Assembly: GCF_007954405.1 (NCBI RefSeq)
Contig: NZ_CP042344.1
Span: 2,108,001-2,172,000, forward strand
Length of the DNA stretch: 64,000 nt
Direction of reading: 5' to 3'
Source: Comamonas flocculans
GTDB taxonomy: Bacteria; Pseudomonadota; Gammaproteobacteria; Burkholderiales; Burkholderiaceae_C
Notes under the pieces: model-generated
Told to the model about the DNA's origin: nothing
Database searches by the model: none
The model's input: only the letters and a program-made list of their open reading frames with translations
Position numbers and translations under genes: made by a program
In this document: in pieces, positions 56,494 to 64,000 of the stretch
Position numbering within the stretch: the first letter of the stretch is position 1
Layout: each line of letters opens with the position of its first letter

Positions 56494-57821
56494 GTCCGCG
56501 CTGGCGCCTGCCGCAATCGCTGCGCCTGCGGTTGCTCATCGTCTTGATAGCTGCCATCGCAGTGACGGCGGGCGTTCAAGGCCTTTTTGCCTACAAAACC
56601 GCGCTGGGTGAGGCGGACGCCTTGTTCGACTACCACATGCAGCAGACGGCGTTTGCGCTGCGCGCCGGCCTGCCCGCGGACGCCAAGGGCATGGGCCGCC
56701 CGCGCCCGGAATACGCGAACAACGAGTTCATCGTGCAGGTCTGGACCAACGAGGGCCTGCGCATCTTTGAATCCGCCCTGGGCGACCTGCTGCCCCAGCG
56801 CGCGGTGCTGGGCTTTCAGGACGTGCGCGCCCACGGCAGGAGCTACCGCGTGTTCTCGCTGCAGACGCGCTCGCAGGTCATCCAGGTGGCGCAGGACCTG
56901 GCGGTGCGGCGCAAGATGGCGCGCGGCCTGGCCTGGCGTTCGCTGCTGCCGCTGGCGGTGATGGCGCCGCTGCTGGCGCTGGCCGTGTGGTGGCTGCTCG
57001 GGCGCTTGTTCGTGCCGGTGGAGCGCGTGCGCTCCCAGGTGGCGCGGCGCCAGCCCCAGGACCTGTCCGCGCTGCACGCGGCCGATCTGCCCGCCGAGGT
57101 GCAGCCGCTGGTCGATGAGCTCAACGCCTTGTTCGAGCGCGTGCGCCGGGCCTTCGCCGCGCAGCAGGACTTCGTGGCCGACGCCGCGCACGAGCTGCGC
57201 TCGCCCCTGGCCGCGCTCAAGCTGCAGGCCCAGGGCCTGCGCCGCGCTGGCGACGCGCCCACGCGCGAGCGCGCCGTGGCCCGGCTCGAAGCCGGCATCG
57301 ACCGCGCCGCGCGGCTGCTGGAGCAGTTGCTGGTGCTGGCGCGCCAGGAGGCCGCGGCTGGGGCCATGGCGCCGGTCGATCTGCTGCAGGTGGCCCGCCT
57401 GGCCCTGGCCGACGTGGCCGCCAGCGCCCAGGCGCGCGGCATCGACGCCGGGCTTGCCCAACCCGCGCCAGCTGCCTGCCCGGTGCAAGGCGTGGCCGAA
57501 GAGCTGCGCCTGCTGCTGCGCAACCTGCTGGACAACGCCATCAAATACACCCCCGAGGGCGGGCGCGTGGACGTGGTGCTGGCCTGCGACGGCGCGGCGG
57601 TGCAGCTGCGCGTGGAAGACAGCGGCCCCGGCATTCCCGAGGCCGAGCGCGAGCGCGTGCTGGGGCGCTTTTACCGCTCGCCCCACAGCGCGCCTCAGGC
57701 GCCGGGCAGCGGCCTGGGCCTGGCCATCGTGCAGGCGGTGGCCCAGCGCCACGGTGCGCGGCTGAGGCTTGGGCGCTCCGAGCGCCTGGGCGGGCTGTGC
57801 GTGTGCCTGGCGTTTGCCTAG
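56490..57821 (+). CDS. sensor histidine kinase (QseC-like)
   Basis: A 443-residue inner-membrane kinase. TM1 near 12-37, a periplasmic sensor of about 115 residues, TM2 near 153-172, HAMP, HisKA with H234 ([13 protein letters not shown]), and the ATPase domain with N box [15 protein letters not shown]1 DSGPGIP and G2 GSGLGLAI. Part of TM1 (residues 18-37) is encoded by a copy of the dispersed ATAGCTGC repeat. Partner of the upstream regulator. Confidence 0.94.
   Translation: MSPRWRLPQSLRLRLLIVLIAAIAVTAGVQGLFAYKTALGEADALFDYHMQQTAFALRAGLPADAKGMGRPRPEYANNEFIVQVWTNEGLRIFESALGDLLPQRAVLGFQDVRAHGRSYRVFSLQTRSQVIQVAQDLAVRRKMARGLAWRSLLPLAVMAPLLALAVWWLLGRLFVPVERVRSQVARRQPQDLSALHAADLPAEVQPLVDELNALFERVRRAFAAQQDFVADAAHELRSPLAALKLQAQGLRRAGDAPTRERAVARLEAGIDRAARLLEQLLVLARQEAAAGAMAPVDLLQVARLALADVAASAQARGIDAGLAQPAPAACPVQGVAEELRLLLRNLLDNAIKYTPEGGRVDVVLACDGAAVQLRVEDSGPGIPEAERERVLGRFYRSPHSAPQAPGSGLGLAIVQAVAQRHGARLRLGRSERLGGLCVCLAFA
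56541..56598 (+). repeat. ATAGCTGC dispersed repeat, copy inside sensor kinase TM1
   Basis: Reads GTCTTGATAGCTGCCATCGC and ends GTTCAAGGCCTTTTTGCCTACAAAA. It is read in frame as residues 18-37 of the kinase ([14 protein letters not shown]...). Confidence 0.65.
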
Positions 57822-57828
57822 CGTCGCC

Positions 57829-58557
57829 TCAGGCCACGTGCTGCAAGAATTCCTGCAGGCGTTGCGAACTGGGGCGGGTGAGCAACTCCTCGGGGTTGCC
57901 GTCCTCGGCGATGCGCCCGCCGTCCATGAACAGCAGGCGGCTGCCCACCTTGCGCGCGAACTCCATCTCGTGCGTGACGACGATCATGGTCATGCCGGTT
58001 TCGGCCACGTCCTGCATCACCTTGAGCACCTCGTGGCGCAGCTCGGGGTCCAGCGCCGAGGTGGGCTCGTCAAACAGCATCAGCTTGGGCTTGATGGCCA
58101 GCGCGCGCGCAATCGCCACGCGCTGCTGCTGCCCGCCCGAGAGCTGGCCGGGGTAGTGGTTCTCGCGTTCGGCCAGGCCCACGCGTGAAAGCAGCGCGCG
58201 TGCCTGCTCGCGCGCCTGTGCCTTGGGCACGGCGCGGGTGTGCAGGGGGCCGAACATCACGTTCTCCAGCGCGGTGAGCTGGGGAAACAGGTTGAACTGC
58301 TGGAACACCATGCCCGCCTCGCGCCGCAGCAGGCGCACCTGCGCGGGCTTGCCGCGCACGCTCAGGCCATCGACCACGATGTCGCCGCCCTCGATGGTTT
58401 CCAGCGCGTTGATGCAGCGCAGCAGCGTGGACTTGCCCGAGCCCGAAGGGCCCACGATCACCACCACCTCGCCCGGCTCGATGGCCAGGCTGATGCCGTC
58501 GAGCACCGTGTTGCTGCCAAAGCGCTTGGTGACGTTCCTGAATTCGACGATGCTCAT
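57829..58557 (-). CDS. glnQ: glutamine ABC transporter ATP-binding protein
   Basis: A 242-residue ATPase of a polar amino-acid importer. Walker [10 protein letters not shown] near 36-44, signature LSGGQQQR, Walker [15 protein letters not shown] and switch His in VVTHEME. ATG 58557 overlaps the permease stop by ATGA. Convergent with the sensor kinase, 7 bases apart. Confidence 0.95.
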   Translation of the reverse strand: MSIVEFRNVTKRFGSNTVLDGISLAIEPGEVVVIVGPSGSGKSTLLRCINALETIEGGDIVVDGLSVRGKPAQVRLLRREAGMVFQQFNLFPQLTALENVMFGPLHTRAVPKAQAREQARALLSRVGLAERENHYPGQLSGGQQQRVAIARALAIKPKLMLFDEPTSALDPELRHEVLKVMQDVAETGMTMIVVTHEMEFARKVGSRLLFMDGGRIAEDGNPEELLTRPSSQRLQEFLQHVA

Positions 58558-59381
58558 AGGATGCGCGTCCGGTGTTCCACGACCTTGAGCACCAGCGCGA
58601 TGCAGCCCGTCATGAACAGATAGATGATGGCCACCGTGCCCCAGATCTCCACCGCGCGGAAGTTGGTCGCGATGATCTCCTGGCCCTGGCGCGTGAGCTC
58701 GGCCACGCCGATGACGATGAAGAGCGATGAATCCTTCAGGCTGATGATGCACTGGTTACCCATGGTCGGGATCATGCGGCGCAGCGCCACCGGGCCGATG
58801 ATGTAGGCCATGATCTTGTGGAAGGGCAAGCCCATCGCCAGGCCGGCCTCGTGCAGTCCCTTGGGTACCGACAGCAGGCCCGCGCGCACGATCTCGGCGA
58901 TGTAGGCGCCGGAATTGATCATCAGCGTGAAGATGGCCGCGGTGTAGCCGTCGATGCGCAGGTTCACCAGCAGCGGCAGCGCGAAGTAGATGAACATCAC
59001 CTGCACCACGATGGGCGTGCCGCGTATCACCAGGATGAAGAGCTGCGCCAGCATAGACGCACCGCGCCCCAGCCATTCGGGCCAGCGCCACAGCAGCAGG
59101 GCCAGCGCCGCCAGCACCGCGGCCGCCAGCACGCCGCCCGGCACCCGGGCCAGCGGGCCGCCGGCAAAGTGCGCCACCAGGCCGATCAGCACCAGCACGG
59201 CGGCACCGTACAGCGCACTGCGCCGGTTGATGGGCACCTGGATGTAGGTGACGACGATGCCCGACAGCGCACCGATCACGCAGCCGCCGAGCAGGCCCAG
59301 GGCGGTGATTTTCAGCGTCATCCAGGCGCCCGCCATCAGGTCGGGCCAGGCGGCCCAGATGGAAGACCAGTCAAAGACCAT
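58554..59381 (-). CDS. glnP: glutamine ABC transporter permease with internal insertion
   Basis: A 275-residue inner-membrane permease. It aligns with E. coli GlnP (219 residues) at both ends: [16 protein letters not shown].. and [50 protein letters not shown]. Between residues about 46 and 105 there are about 55 extra residues with two hydrophobic segments ([15 protein letters not shown] and [13 protein letters not shown]), absent from the usual protein. Coupled to glnQ. Confidence 0.93.
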   Translation of the reverse strand: MVFDWSSIWAAWPDLMAGAWMTLKITALGLLGGCVIGALSGIVVTYIQVPINRRSALYGAAVLVLIGLVAHFAGGPLARVPGGVLAAAVLAALALLLWRWPEWLGRGASMLAQLFILVIRGTPIVVQVMFIYFALPLLVNLRIDGYTAAIFTLMINSGAYIAEIVRAGLLSVPKGLHEAGLAMGLPFHKIMAYIIGPVALRRMIPTMGNQCIISLKDSSLFIVIGVAELTRQGQEIIATNFRAVEIWGTVAIIYLFMTGCIALVLKVVEHRTRIL

Positions 59382-59398
59382 CGTGATGCTCCGCTAGT

Positions 59399-59434
59399 AA
59401 AAACAAAGCCGCCCCTCCTGCGGGAGAGGGCGGC
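59399..59434 (-). terminator. hairpin between glnH and glnP
   Basis: On the minus strand: GCCGCCCTCTCCC, GCA, GGAGGGGCGGC, then TTTGTTTTT. A partial terminator here would keep the binding protein in excess over the membrane subunits. Confidence 0.8.
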
Positions 59435-59458
59435 GTCTTCAGGCGCAAATGCGGCTGA

Positions 59459-60208
59459 TCAGTCGGGCTTCTTGCCGAACCAGGTTTCGTACAGCTTGTC
59501 GTAGGTGCCGTTGGCCTTGAGCTCCTTGAGCGCCTTGTTCACCACGGGCACGAGATCGCTCCCCTTGGGGAAGGCGATGCCGTAGAAGTCGCCGCTCTTG
59601 AGCGAACCTGTCACCTTCACCTTGCCCGCGCCTGCCGTCTTGGCGTAGTACTGCACGTTGGGCGTGTCATGCACCACGGCGTCGATGCGGCCCGTGGCCA
59701 GCTCCAGGAAGGCGTTGTCGATGTTGGGGAAGAGCTTGAGCTTGGCGCCCGGCACATTGGCCTTCATGTAGTCCACGCCCACGGTGCCGGTTTTCACCGC
59801 CACGGTCTTGCCGTCCAGGTCCTTGGCGGTCTTGATGGTGCTGTTTTCCGGTGCCAGGATGGCCAGGCCCGACTCATAGTAGGGGTCGGAGAAATCCACC
59901 ACCTTGGCGCGGTCCTCGCGGATCGTGATGCCGGCCAGGGCCGCGTCGATGCTCTTGGTCTGCAGGCCCGGGATGATGCCGTTGAAGTCCATGGGCTGCA
60001 GCTTGTACTCCAGGTTCGCCTGCTTGGCGATCGCTTCCCACAGCTGGATGTCGAAGCCGGTGTACTTGCCGTCCTGCTTGAACTCGAAGGGCACGAAGGC
60101 GGTGTCGGTGGCCACGACCAGGGTCTTGTCGGCGGCGTGCGTGACCGGCATGGCCAGAGTCATGGCGAGGGCGACGGCGGCCGCCTTGAGGGTTTGGGTG
60201 AATTTCAT
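59459..60208 (-). CDS. glnH: glutamine ABC transporter substrate-binding protein
   Basis: A 249-residue periplasmic binding protein. Signal peptide with cleavage near THA|ADKT; family-3 motifs [13 protein letters not shown] near 53, [12 protein letters not shown] and [12 protein letters not shown]. First gene of glnH-P-Q. ATG 60208 follows CGGGAG. A TATACT -10-like box stands on the minus strand at 60277-60282. Confidence 0.93.
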   Translation of the reverse strand: MKFTQTLKAAAVALAMTLAMPVTHAADKTLVVATDTAFVPFEFKQDGKYTGFDIQLWEAIAKQANLEYKLQPMDFNGIIPGLQTKSIDAALAGITIREDRAKVVDFSDPYYESGLAILAPENSTIKTAKDLDGKTVAVKTGTVGVDYMKANVPGAKLKLFPNIDNAFLELATGRIDAVVHDTPNVQYYAKTAGAGKVKVTGSLKSGDFYGIAFPKGSDLVPVVNKALKELKANGTYDKLYETWFGKKPD

Positions 60209-60297
60209 GGGGTCTCCCGGAGCAAGAAGGCGAGGGGCTCGTGGCCCTGCCTGAAAGAGGTGTTTTGAGGCGCAAAAGTATAAGCGGGCGGGTTTTT

Positions 60298-61218
60298 CTA
60301 TCCCGCACCGTTGCTGGAACCGGCCCCGGCGGCGGCCGGATAGGCGCGTGCCAGCTGCACGAAGGCGCCCAGGTAGTCGGTGGCCAGCTCGCCCTCGCGC
60401 ACGCCCAGATGAATCTGCTTGGCGATGCCCTTCCTGCCCAGGCGCAGCGCCGCCACCGCCATGCGCCCGGCGTATTCCAGTGCCAGCCAGCGCGGCAGCG
60501 CCGCCACGCCGCGGCCGCTGGCCACCATCTGCACCATGATGTCGGTGGTCTCTATGGTCTTGTGCTCGCGCGGCGCCTGGCCGGCGGGCAGCAGGAATTG
60601 CGTGTACACGTCCAGCCTGTCCCTGGGCACGGGGTAGGTGATCAGGGTCTCGCCCGCCAGGTCGCGCGGGCGCAGGTATTCGCGCCCGACCAGCGGGTGG
60701 CTGGCGGCCACCAGCAGCACCTGCTCATAGTCGAACACCGGCTCGAAGAGCAGGCCGTCGTGCTGCACCGGGTCGGGCGTCACCAGCAGGTCGATCTCGT
60801 GGTTCTGCAGTGCCTGGATGCCGCCGAACTGGAATTTCTGGCGTACGTCCACATCCACGTCCGGCCAGGCGCTGAGGTAGGGCGAGACGATCTTGAGCAG
60901 CCACTGGTAGCAGGGGTGGCACTCCATGCCTATGCGCAGCGTGCCGCGCTGGCCTTGGGCGAACTGGCGCAGGCGCGCTTCGGTCAGCTCCAGCTGGGGC
61001 AGCAGGCGCTGGGCCTGGGCCAGCAGGTAGCGCCCGGCCTGCGTCAGGCGCAGGCCACGCCCCTCGCGCAGCCAGATGGCGGTGCCCAGCTGCTCTTCCA
61101 GCTTGCGCATGCTGTGGCTCAGCGCCGACTGGGTCAGGCACAGCTGCTCGGCGGCGGCGGTGAGCGAGCCCTGCCGCTCGACCTCGGCCACGACGGACAG
61201 GTGGATGCGTTCCAGCAT
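60298..61218 (-). CDS. metR: LysR-family regulator MetR
   Basis: A 306-residue LysR-type activator. N-terminal helix-turn-helix ([25 protein letters not shown] near 17-42) and a C-terminal effector domain that in E. coli binds homocysteine; [13 protein letters not shown] is characteristic of MetR. Divergent from metE across a 103-base region with a perfect MetR box, which supports the name. Confidence 0.93.
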   Translation of the reverse strand: MLERIHLSVVAEVERQGSLTAAAEQLCLTQSALSHSMRKLEEQLGTAIWLREGRGLRLTQAGRYLLAQAQRLLPQLELTEARLRQFAQGQRGTLRIGMECHPCYQWLLKIVSPYLSAWPDVDVDVRQKFQFGGIQALQNHEIDLLVTPDPVQHDGLLFEPVFDYEQVLLVAASHPLVGREYLRPRDLAGETLITYPVPRDRLDVYTQFLLPAGQAPREHKTIETTDIMVQMVASGRGVAALPRWLALEYAGRMAVAALRLGRKGIAKQIHLGVREGELATDYLGAFVQLARAYPAAAGAGSSNGAG

Positions 61219-61223
61219 ATGAA

Positions 61224-61236
61224 TGAATCAAATTCA
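61224..61236. promoter_or_regulatory. MetR-binding site
   Basis: TGAA-TCAAA-TTCA matches the TGAA-N5-TTCA MetR box exactly. It lies between metR and metE; a second half-like TGAATTAATA follows at about 61246. Confidence 0.8.
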
Positions 61237-61321
61237 TCAATCGGTGAATTAATACCATTTTACTTCATGGGTTGGCTTGCCTACGATGCCCGCAGTCAAC
61301 CCGAATCTGAAGGAGGAAACC

Positions 61322-63655
61322 GTGGCCAGACTGCACAACCTGGGCTTTGCGCGCATAGGCGCGCAGCGTGAACTCAAATGGGCGCTGGAGCGCTATTGGA
61401 AGGGCGAGAGCGGGCGCGAGGCGCTGCTGGCCACCGCCGCCGAACTGCGTGCGCGCCACTGGGCGGCGCAGCAGGGGCTGGACGCGGTGCCGGTGGGCGA
61501 TTTTTCGCTCTACGACCAGGTGCTGGACATGAGCTTCACCCTGGGCAATCTGCCCGAGCGCGTGCGCGGCTACCACGGTGACGAACTGGACAACTATTTC
61601 CGCGTGGCGCGCGGCAGGAGCGCCGACAGCGCCGCCCACGGACACGACGAGCACCACGCCTGCTGCGGCGGCGTGGCCGCGGGCGAGATGACCAAGTGGT
61701 TCAACACCAACTACCACTACATCGTGCCCGAGCTGAACGCCCACACCGCCTTCAAGCTCGACGCCTCGCGCCTGCTGGCGCAACTGGCCGAAGCGCAGGC
61801 ACAGGGCGTGAATGCCAAGCCGGTGCTCATAGGCCCGGTGACTTATCTGGCCTTGGGCAAGGCGCACGATGGCTCCGACCGGCTGGAGCTTCTGGATCGC
61901 CTGCTGCCGGTGTACGCCGAGCTGCTGGAGCAACTGGCGGCTCAGGGCGTGCAGTGGGTGCAGATCGACGAGCCGATTCTGGTGACGGAGCTTGATGCCG
62001 ACTGGCAGCATGCCTTCAACACCGCCTACCACCAGCTCAAGAGCTGCCGCGTGAAGATCCTGCTGGCCAGCTATTTCGGGCCGCTGCTGGACAACAAATA
62101 CCTGGCCGCCAACCTGCCGGTGGCCGGGCTGCACGTGGATGCATTGGCCGACCGCGCCGACGTGCAGCAACTCATCGGCCTGCTGCCGCCGCACAAAGTG
62201 CTGTCGCTGGGCGTGATCGACGGGCGCAACGTCTGGAAGAGCGACCTCGGCGAGCTGCTGGCCTGGCTCGAACCCCTGGCCGCGCAGCTGGGCGAGCGCC
62301 TGTGGCTGGCGCCCAGTTGCTCGCTGCTGCACGTGCCGGTCGATCTGGAGAGTGAAACCACGCTGGATCCGGAAATCAAATCCTGGCTCGCCTTCGGACT
62401 GCAAAAGCTCGATGAGTTGCGCGTGCTCGGCCGCGCGCTCAACGAAGGGCGCGCAGCCGTGGCCAGCGAACTGGCGCACAACGCCGCCGCGCTCGCCAGC
62501 CGCCGCGCTTCCCCCCGAGTGCACGATGCACAAGTGGCGCAGGCGCTGCAGCAGGCCACGCCCGCCCTGGAGCAGCGCCACAGCGCCTACGCTGTGCGCG
62601 CGCCGCTGCAGGCCAAGAAGCTCGGCCTGCCCGCGTGGCCGACGACGACCATAGGGTCGTTTCCGCAAACCGCCGAAATCCGCCGTGCGCGCAAGGAGCA
62701 CAAGGCCGGTCACTTGTCCGATGCGGATTACGAAAAGGCCATGCGCGCCGAGATCGCCCACTGCGTGCGCGAGCAGGAAGCCGTGGGCCTGGACGTGCTG
62801 GTGCACGGCGAGGCCGAACGCAACGACATGGTCGAATACTTTGGCGAGCAGCTGGCGGGCTATGCCTTCAGCAGCCATGGCTGGGTGCAGTCTTACGGCT
62901 CGCGCTGCGTCAAGCCGCCGATTCTCTATGGCGACGTCAAGCGCACCCGCCCCATCACCGTGGACTGGATCAAGTATGCGCAGTCGCTCACCCGGCGGCC
63001 CATGAAGGGCATGCTCACCGGCCCGGTCACCATGCTCAACTGGTCCTTCGTGCGCGACGACCAGCCGCGCTCGCTCAGTTGCCGCCAGCTGGCACTAGCC
63101 CTGCGCGGCGAGGTGCTGGACCTGGAAGCAGCGGGTGTGCCCATCATCCAGATCGACGAGGCGGCCTTTCGTGAAGGCTTGCCGCTGCGCCGTGCGCACT
63201 GGCAGGAATACCTGGATTGGGCGATTGCGTCCTTCCGTCTCATGGCCAACGGCGTGCGTGACGAGACGCAGATCCACAGCCACATGTGCTATTCGGAGTT
63301 CAACGACATCATCGCCTCCATCGCGGCCATGGATGCGGACGTGATCACCATCGAAAACTCCCGCTCGGGCCTGGAGCTGCTGGCCGCCTTCGAGGACTTT
63401 GCCTACCCCAACGGCATCGGCCCGGGCGTGTACGACATCCACTCGCCCAACGTGCCCACGCAGGCGCAGATCGTCGAGCGCATGCGCGCGGCGGCGCGGC
63501 GCATCGCGGCCAGCCAGCTCTGGGTCAACCCCGACTGCGGGCTGAAAACGCGTCAGTGGAAGGAGGTTGTGCCGTCGCTCGCGCACATGGTGGCGGCAGC
63601 GCGCCAGCTGCGCGTGCCCACGCCGCTGCGCGAAGCGGCGCAGGCCGCCGCCTAG
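61322..63655 (+). CDS. metE: cobalamin-independent methionine synthase
   Basis: Transfers a methyl group from methyltetrahydrofolate-polyglutamate to homocysteine. 777 residues, two barrel domains. Zinc ligands H654 and C656 (HSHMCYSEF) and C739 (NPDCGLK). I start at GTG 61322 because AAGGAGG lies 5 bases before it and [19 protein letters not shown] matches the family start; the frame opens at 61277. A His/Cys-rich loop ([10 protein letters not shown], residues 106-115) is unusual. Confidence 0.95.
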   Translation: MARLHNLGFARIGAQRELKWALERYWKGESGREALLATAAELRARHWAAQQGLDAVPVGDFSLYDQVLDMSFTLGNLPERVRGYHGDELDNYFRVARGRSADSAAHGHDEHHACCGGVAAGEMTKWFNTNYHYIVPELNAHTAFKLDASRLLAQLAEAQAQGVNAKPVLIGPVTYLALGKAHDGSDRLELLDRLLPVYAELLEQLAAQGVQWVQIDEPILVTELDADWQHAFNTAYHQLKSCRVKILLASYFGPLLDNKYLAANLPVAGLHVDALADRADVQQLIGLLPPHKVLSLGVIDGRNVWKSDLGELLAWLEPLAAQLGERLWLAPSCSLLHVPVDLESETTLDPEIKSWLAFGLQKLDELRVLGRALNEGRAAVASELAHNAAALASRRASPRVHDAQVAQALQQATPALEQRHSAYAVRAPLQAKKLGLPAWPTTTIGSFPQTAEIRRARKEHKAGHLSDADYEKAMRAEIAHCVREQEAVGLDVLVHGEAERNDMVEYFGEQLAGYAFSSHGWVQSYGSRCVKPPILYGDVKRTRPITVDWIKYAQSLTRRPMKGMLTGPVTMLNWSFVRDDQPRSLSCRQLALALRGEVLDLEAAGVPIIQIDEAAFREGLPLRRAHWQEYLDWAIASFRLMANGVRDETQIHSHMCYSEFNDIIASIAAMDADVITIENSRSGLELLAAFEDFAYPNGIGPGVYDIHSPNVPTQAQIVERMRAAARRIAASQLWVNPDCGLKTRQWKEVVPSLAHMVAAARQLRVPTPLREAAQAAA

Positions 63656-63715
63656 CATGGCCGGCGCCTGCGCGTCCGGCGTCTGCGGCGGGGCGGGAGC
63701 TTTCCCGCAGCCCGC

Positions 63716-63721
63716 TATAAT
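63716..63721 (+). promoter_or_regulatory. -10 box upstream of rplM
   Basis: TATAAT within GCTATAATG. No good -35; a small hairpin GCGGGA-GCTT-TCCCGC (63693-63708) occupies that place. The leader to the rplM ATG would be about 130 bases with no ORF seen. Confidence 0.55.
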
Positions 63722-63857
63722 GCCCGGCTTCGCAGCGATTTCCTGGCCCCGCGGCGAAGCATGGCGCAAGCCGTGAACCCCACCTAAGAGGCTCCGCTTC
63801 CAAGAAGAGCACCGACCGTGGAAAAGGGCCTGCAAACCTTCTTTCCGAAGAAAACTC

Positions 63858-64000
63858 ATGACTACTTTCAGCGCAAAGCCCGCTGAGGTCGTGCACGAGT
63901 GGTTTGTGATTGACGCCACCGACAAGGTGCTCGGCAGGGTCGCCAGCGAAGTGGCCCACCGTTTGCGCGGCAAGCACAAAGCCATCTACACGCCTCACGT
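63858..64000 (+). CDS. rplM: 50S ribosomal protein L13 (partial, runs off right edge)
   Basis: The first 47 residues are seen: [20 protein letters not shown].. and [21 protein letters not shown], typical of L13. The rpsI gene is expected next, outside the window. A long leader precedes it. Confidence 0.95.
   Translation, partial: MTTFSAKPAEVVHEWFVIDATDKVLGRVASEVAHRLRGKHKAIYTPH

Overview
The window is a high-GC chromosomal segment from a betaproteobacterium, most likely a member of the Comamonadaceae (Burkholderiales). This rests on the gene families and their order (cyanophycin synthetase paralog next to a dedicated ABC transporter and a DUF1854 gene, a GspC/GspG-N/DE type II secretion locus, slpA-ispH, metR/metE, a general porin with a distinct codon bias) and on two dispersed repeat types that I associate with this family: an about 55-bp element containing ATAGCTGC, and GC-rich palindromes of the CCCTCCCCC..GGGGGAGGG type.

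Layout. 1-5656: a cyanophycin (Asp/Arg polymer) region. A partial cphA-like gene on the minus strand has lost the nucleotide-binding motif of its Mur-ligase half. Divergent from it is an ABC exporter carrying extra N-terminal PH-like and zinc-ribbon segments, coupled to a DUF1854 gene, then an orphan proline-rich ORF. 5643-19340: 5'-nucleotidase and gspF; then a flavin monooxygenase-like enzyme and a PEBP-family protein; then the main type II secretion operon gspG-H-I-J-K-L-M-N-D-E (minus) with gspC divergent. 19483-22898: ilvA, an OsmC-family gene and a highly expressed porin closed by a strong terminator. 22899-24980: a small accessory island of toxin-antitoxin genes (parD with a truncated parE, brnT/brnA, and a RelE/ParE-type toxin with an unusual long antitoxin). 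25188-30917: M20 amidohydrolase, transaldolase, glucose-6-phosphate isomerase, scpA, DUF3460, and a BamE-like lipoprotein. 30964-37077: an operon of a FAD dehydrogenase, an FMN alpha-hydroxyacid oxidase and a ThDP enzyme (a possible 2-hydroxyacid to 2-oxoacid to aldehyde route), then an ECF sigma factor overlapping a flavodoxin/ferredoxin-reductase-like gene. 37191-47702: FtsX-type permease, small Trp-rich protein, LemA, M48 protease, Smr, phytase-like esterase, RadC, FKBP isomerase, ispH, CNNM/CorC transporter. 47731-52668: CBS protein, serS with an adjacent tRNA-Ser(CGA), and a probable zinc TonB receptor with a histidine-rich loop and a small partner. 52847-57821: CoA transferase, DegQ-type protease and an OmpR/sensor-kinase pair. 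57829-64000: glnQ-glnP-glnH, metR/metE divergent pair with a MetR box, and the start of rplM.

The observation I find most unusual is the ATAGCTGC repeat. Eleven copies or degenerate copies were seen by eye. Three lie inside genes and encode hydrophobic segments in the same reading frame (GspD signal peptide, first transmembrane helix of the sensor kinase, a membrane segment of GspF). Several others supply start or stop codons of flanking genes. The cyanophycin transporter/DUF1854/dead-half synthetase group is the best candidate for a poorly described system. All assignments come from reading the sequence; no database search was possible.
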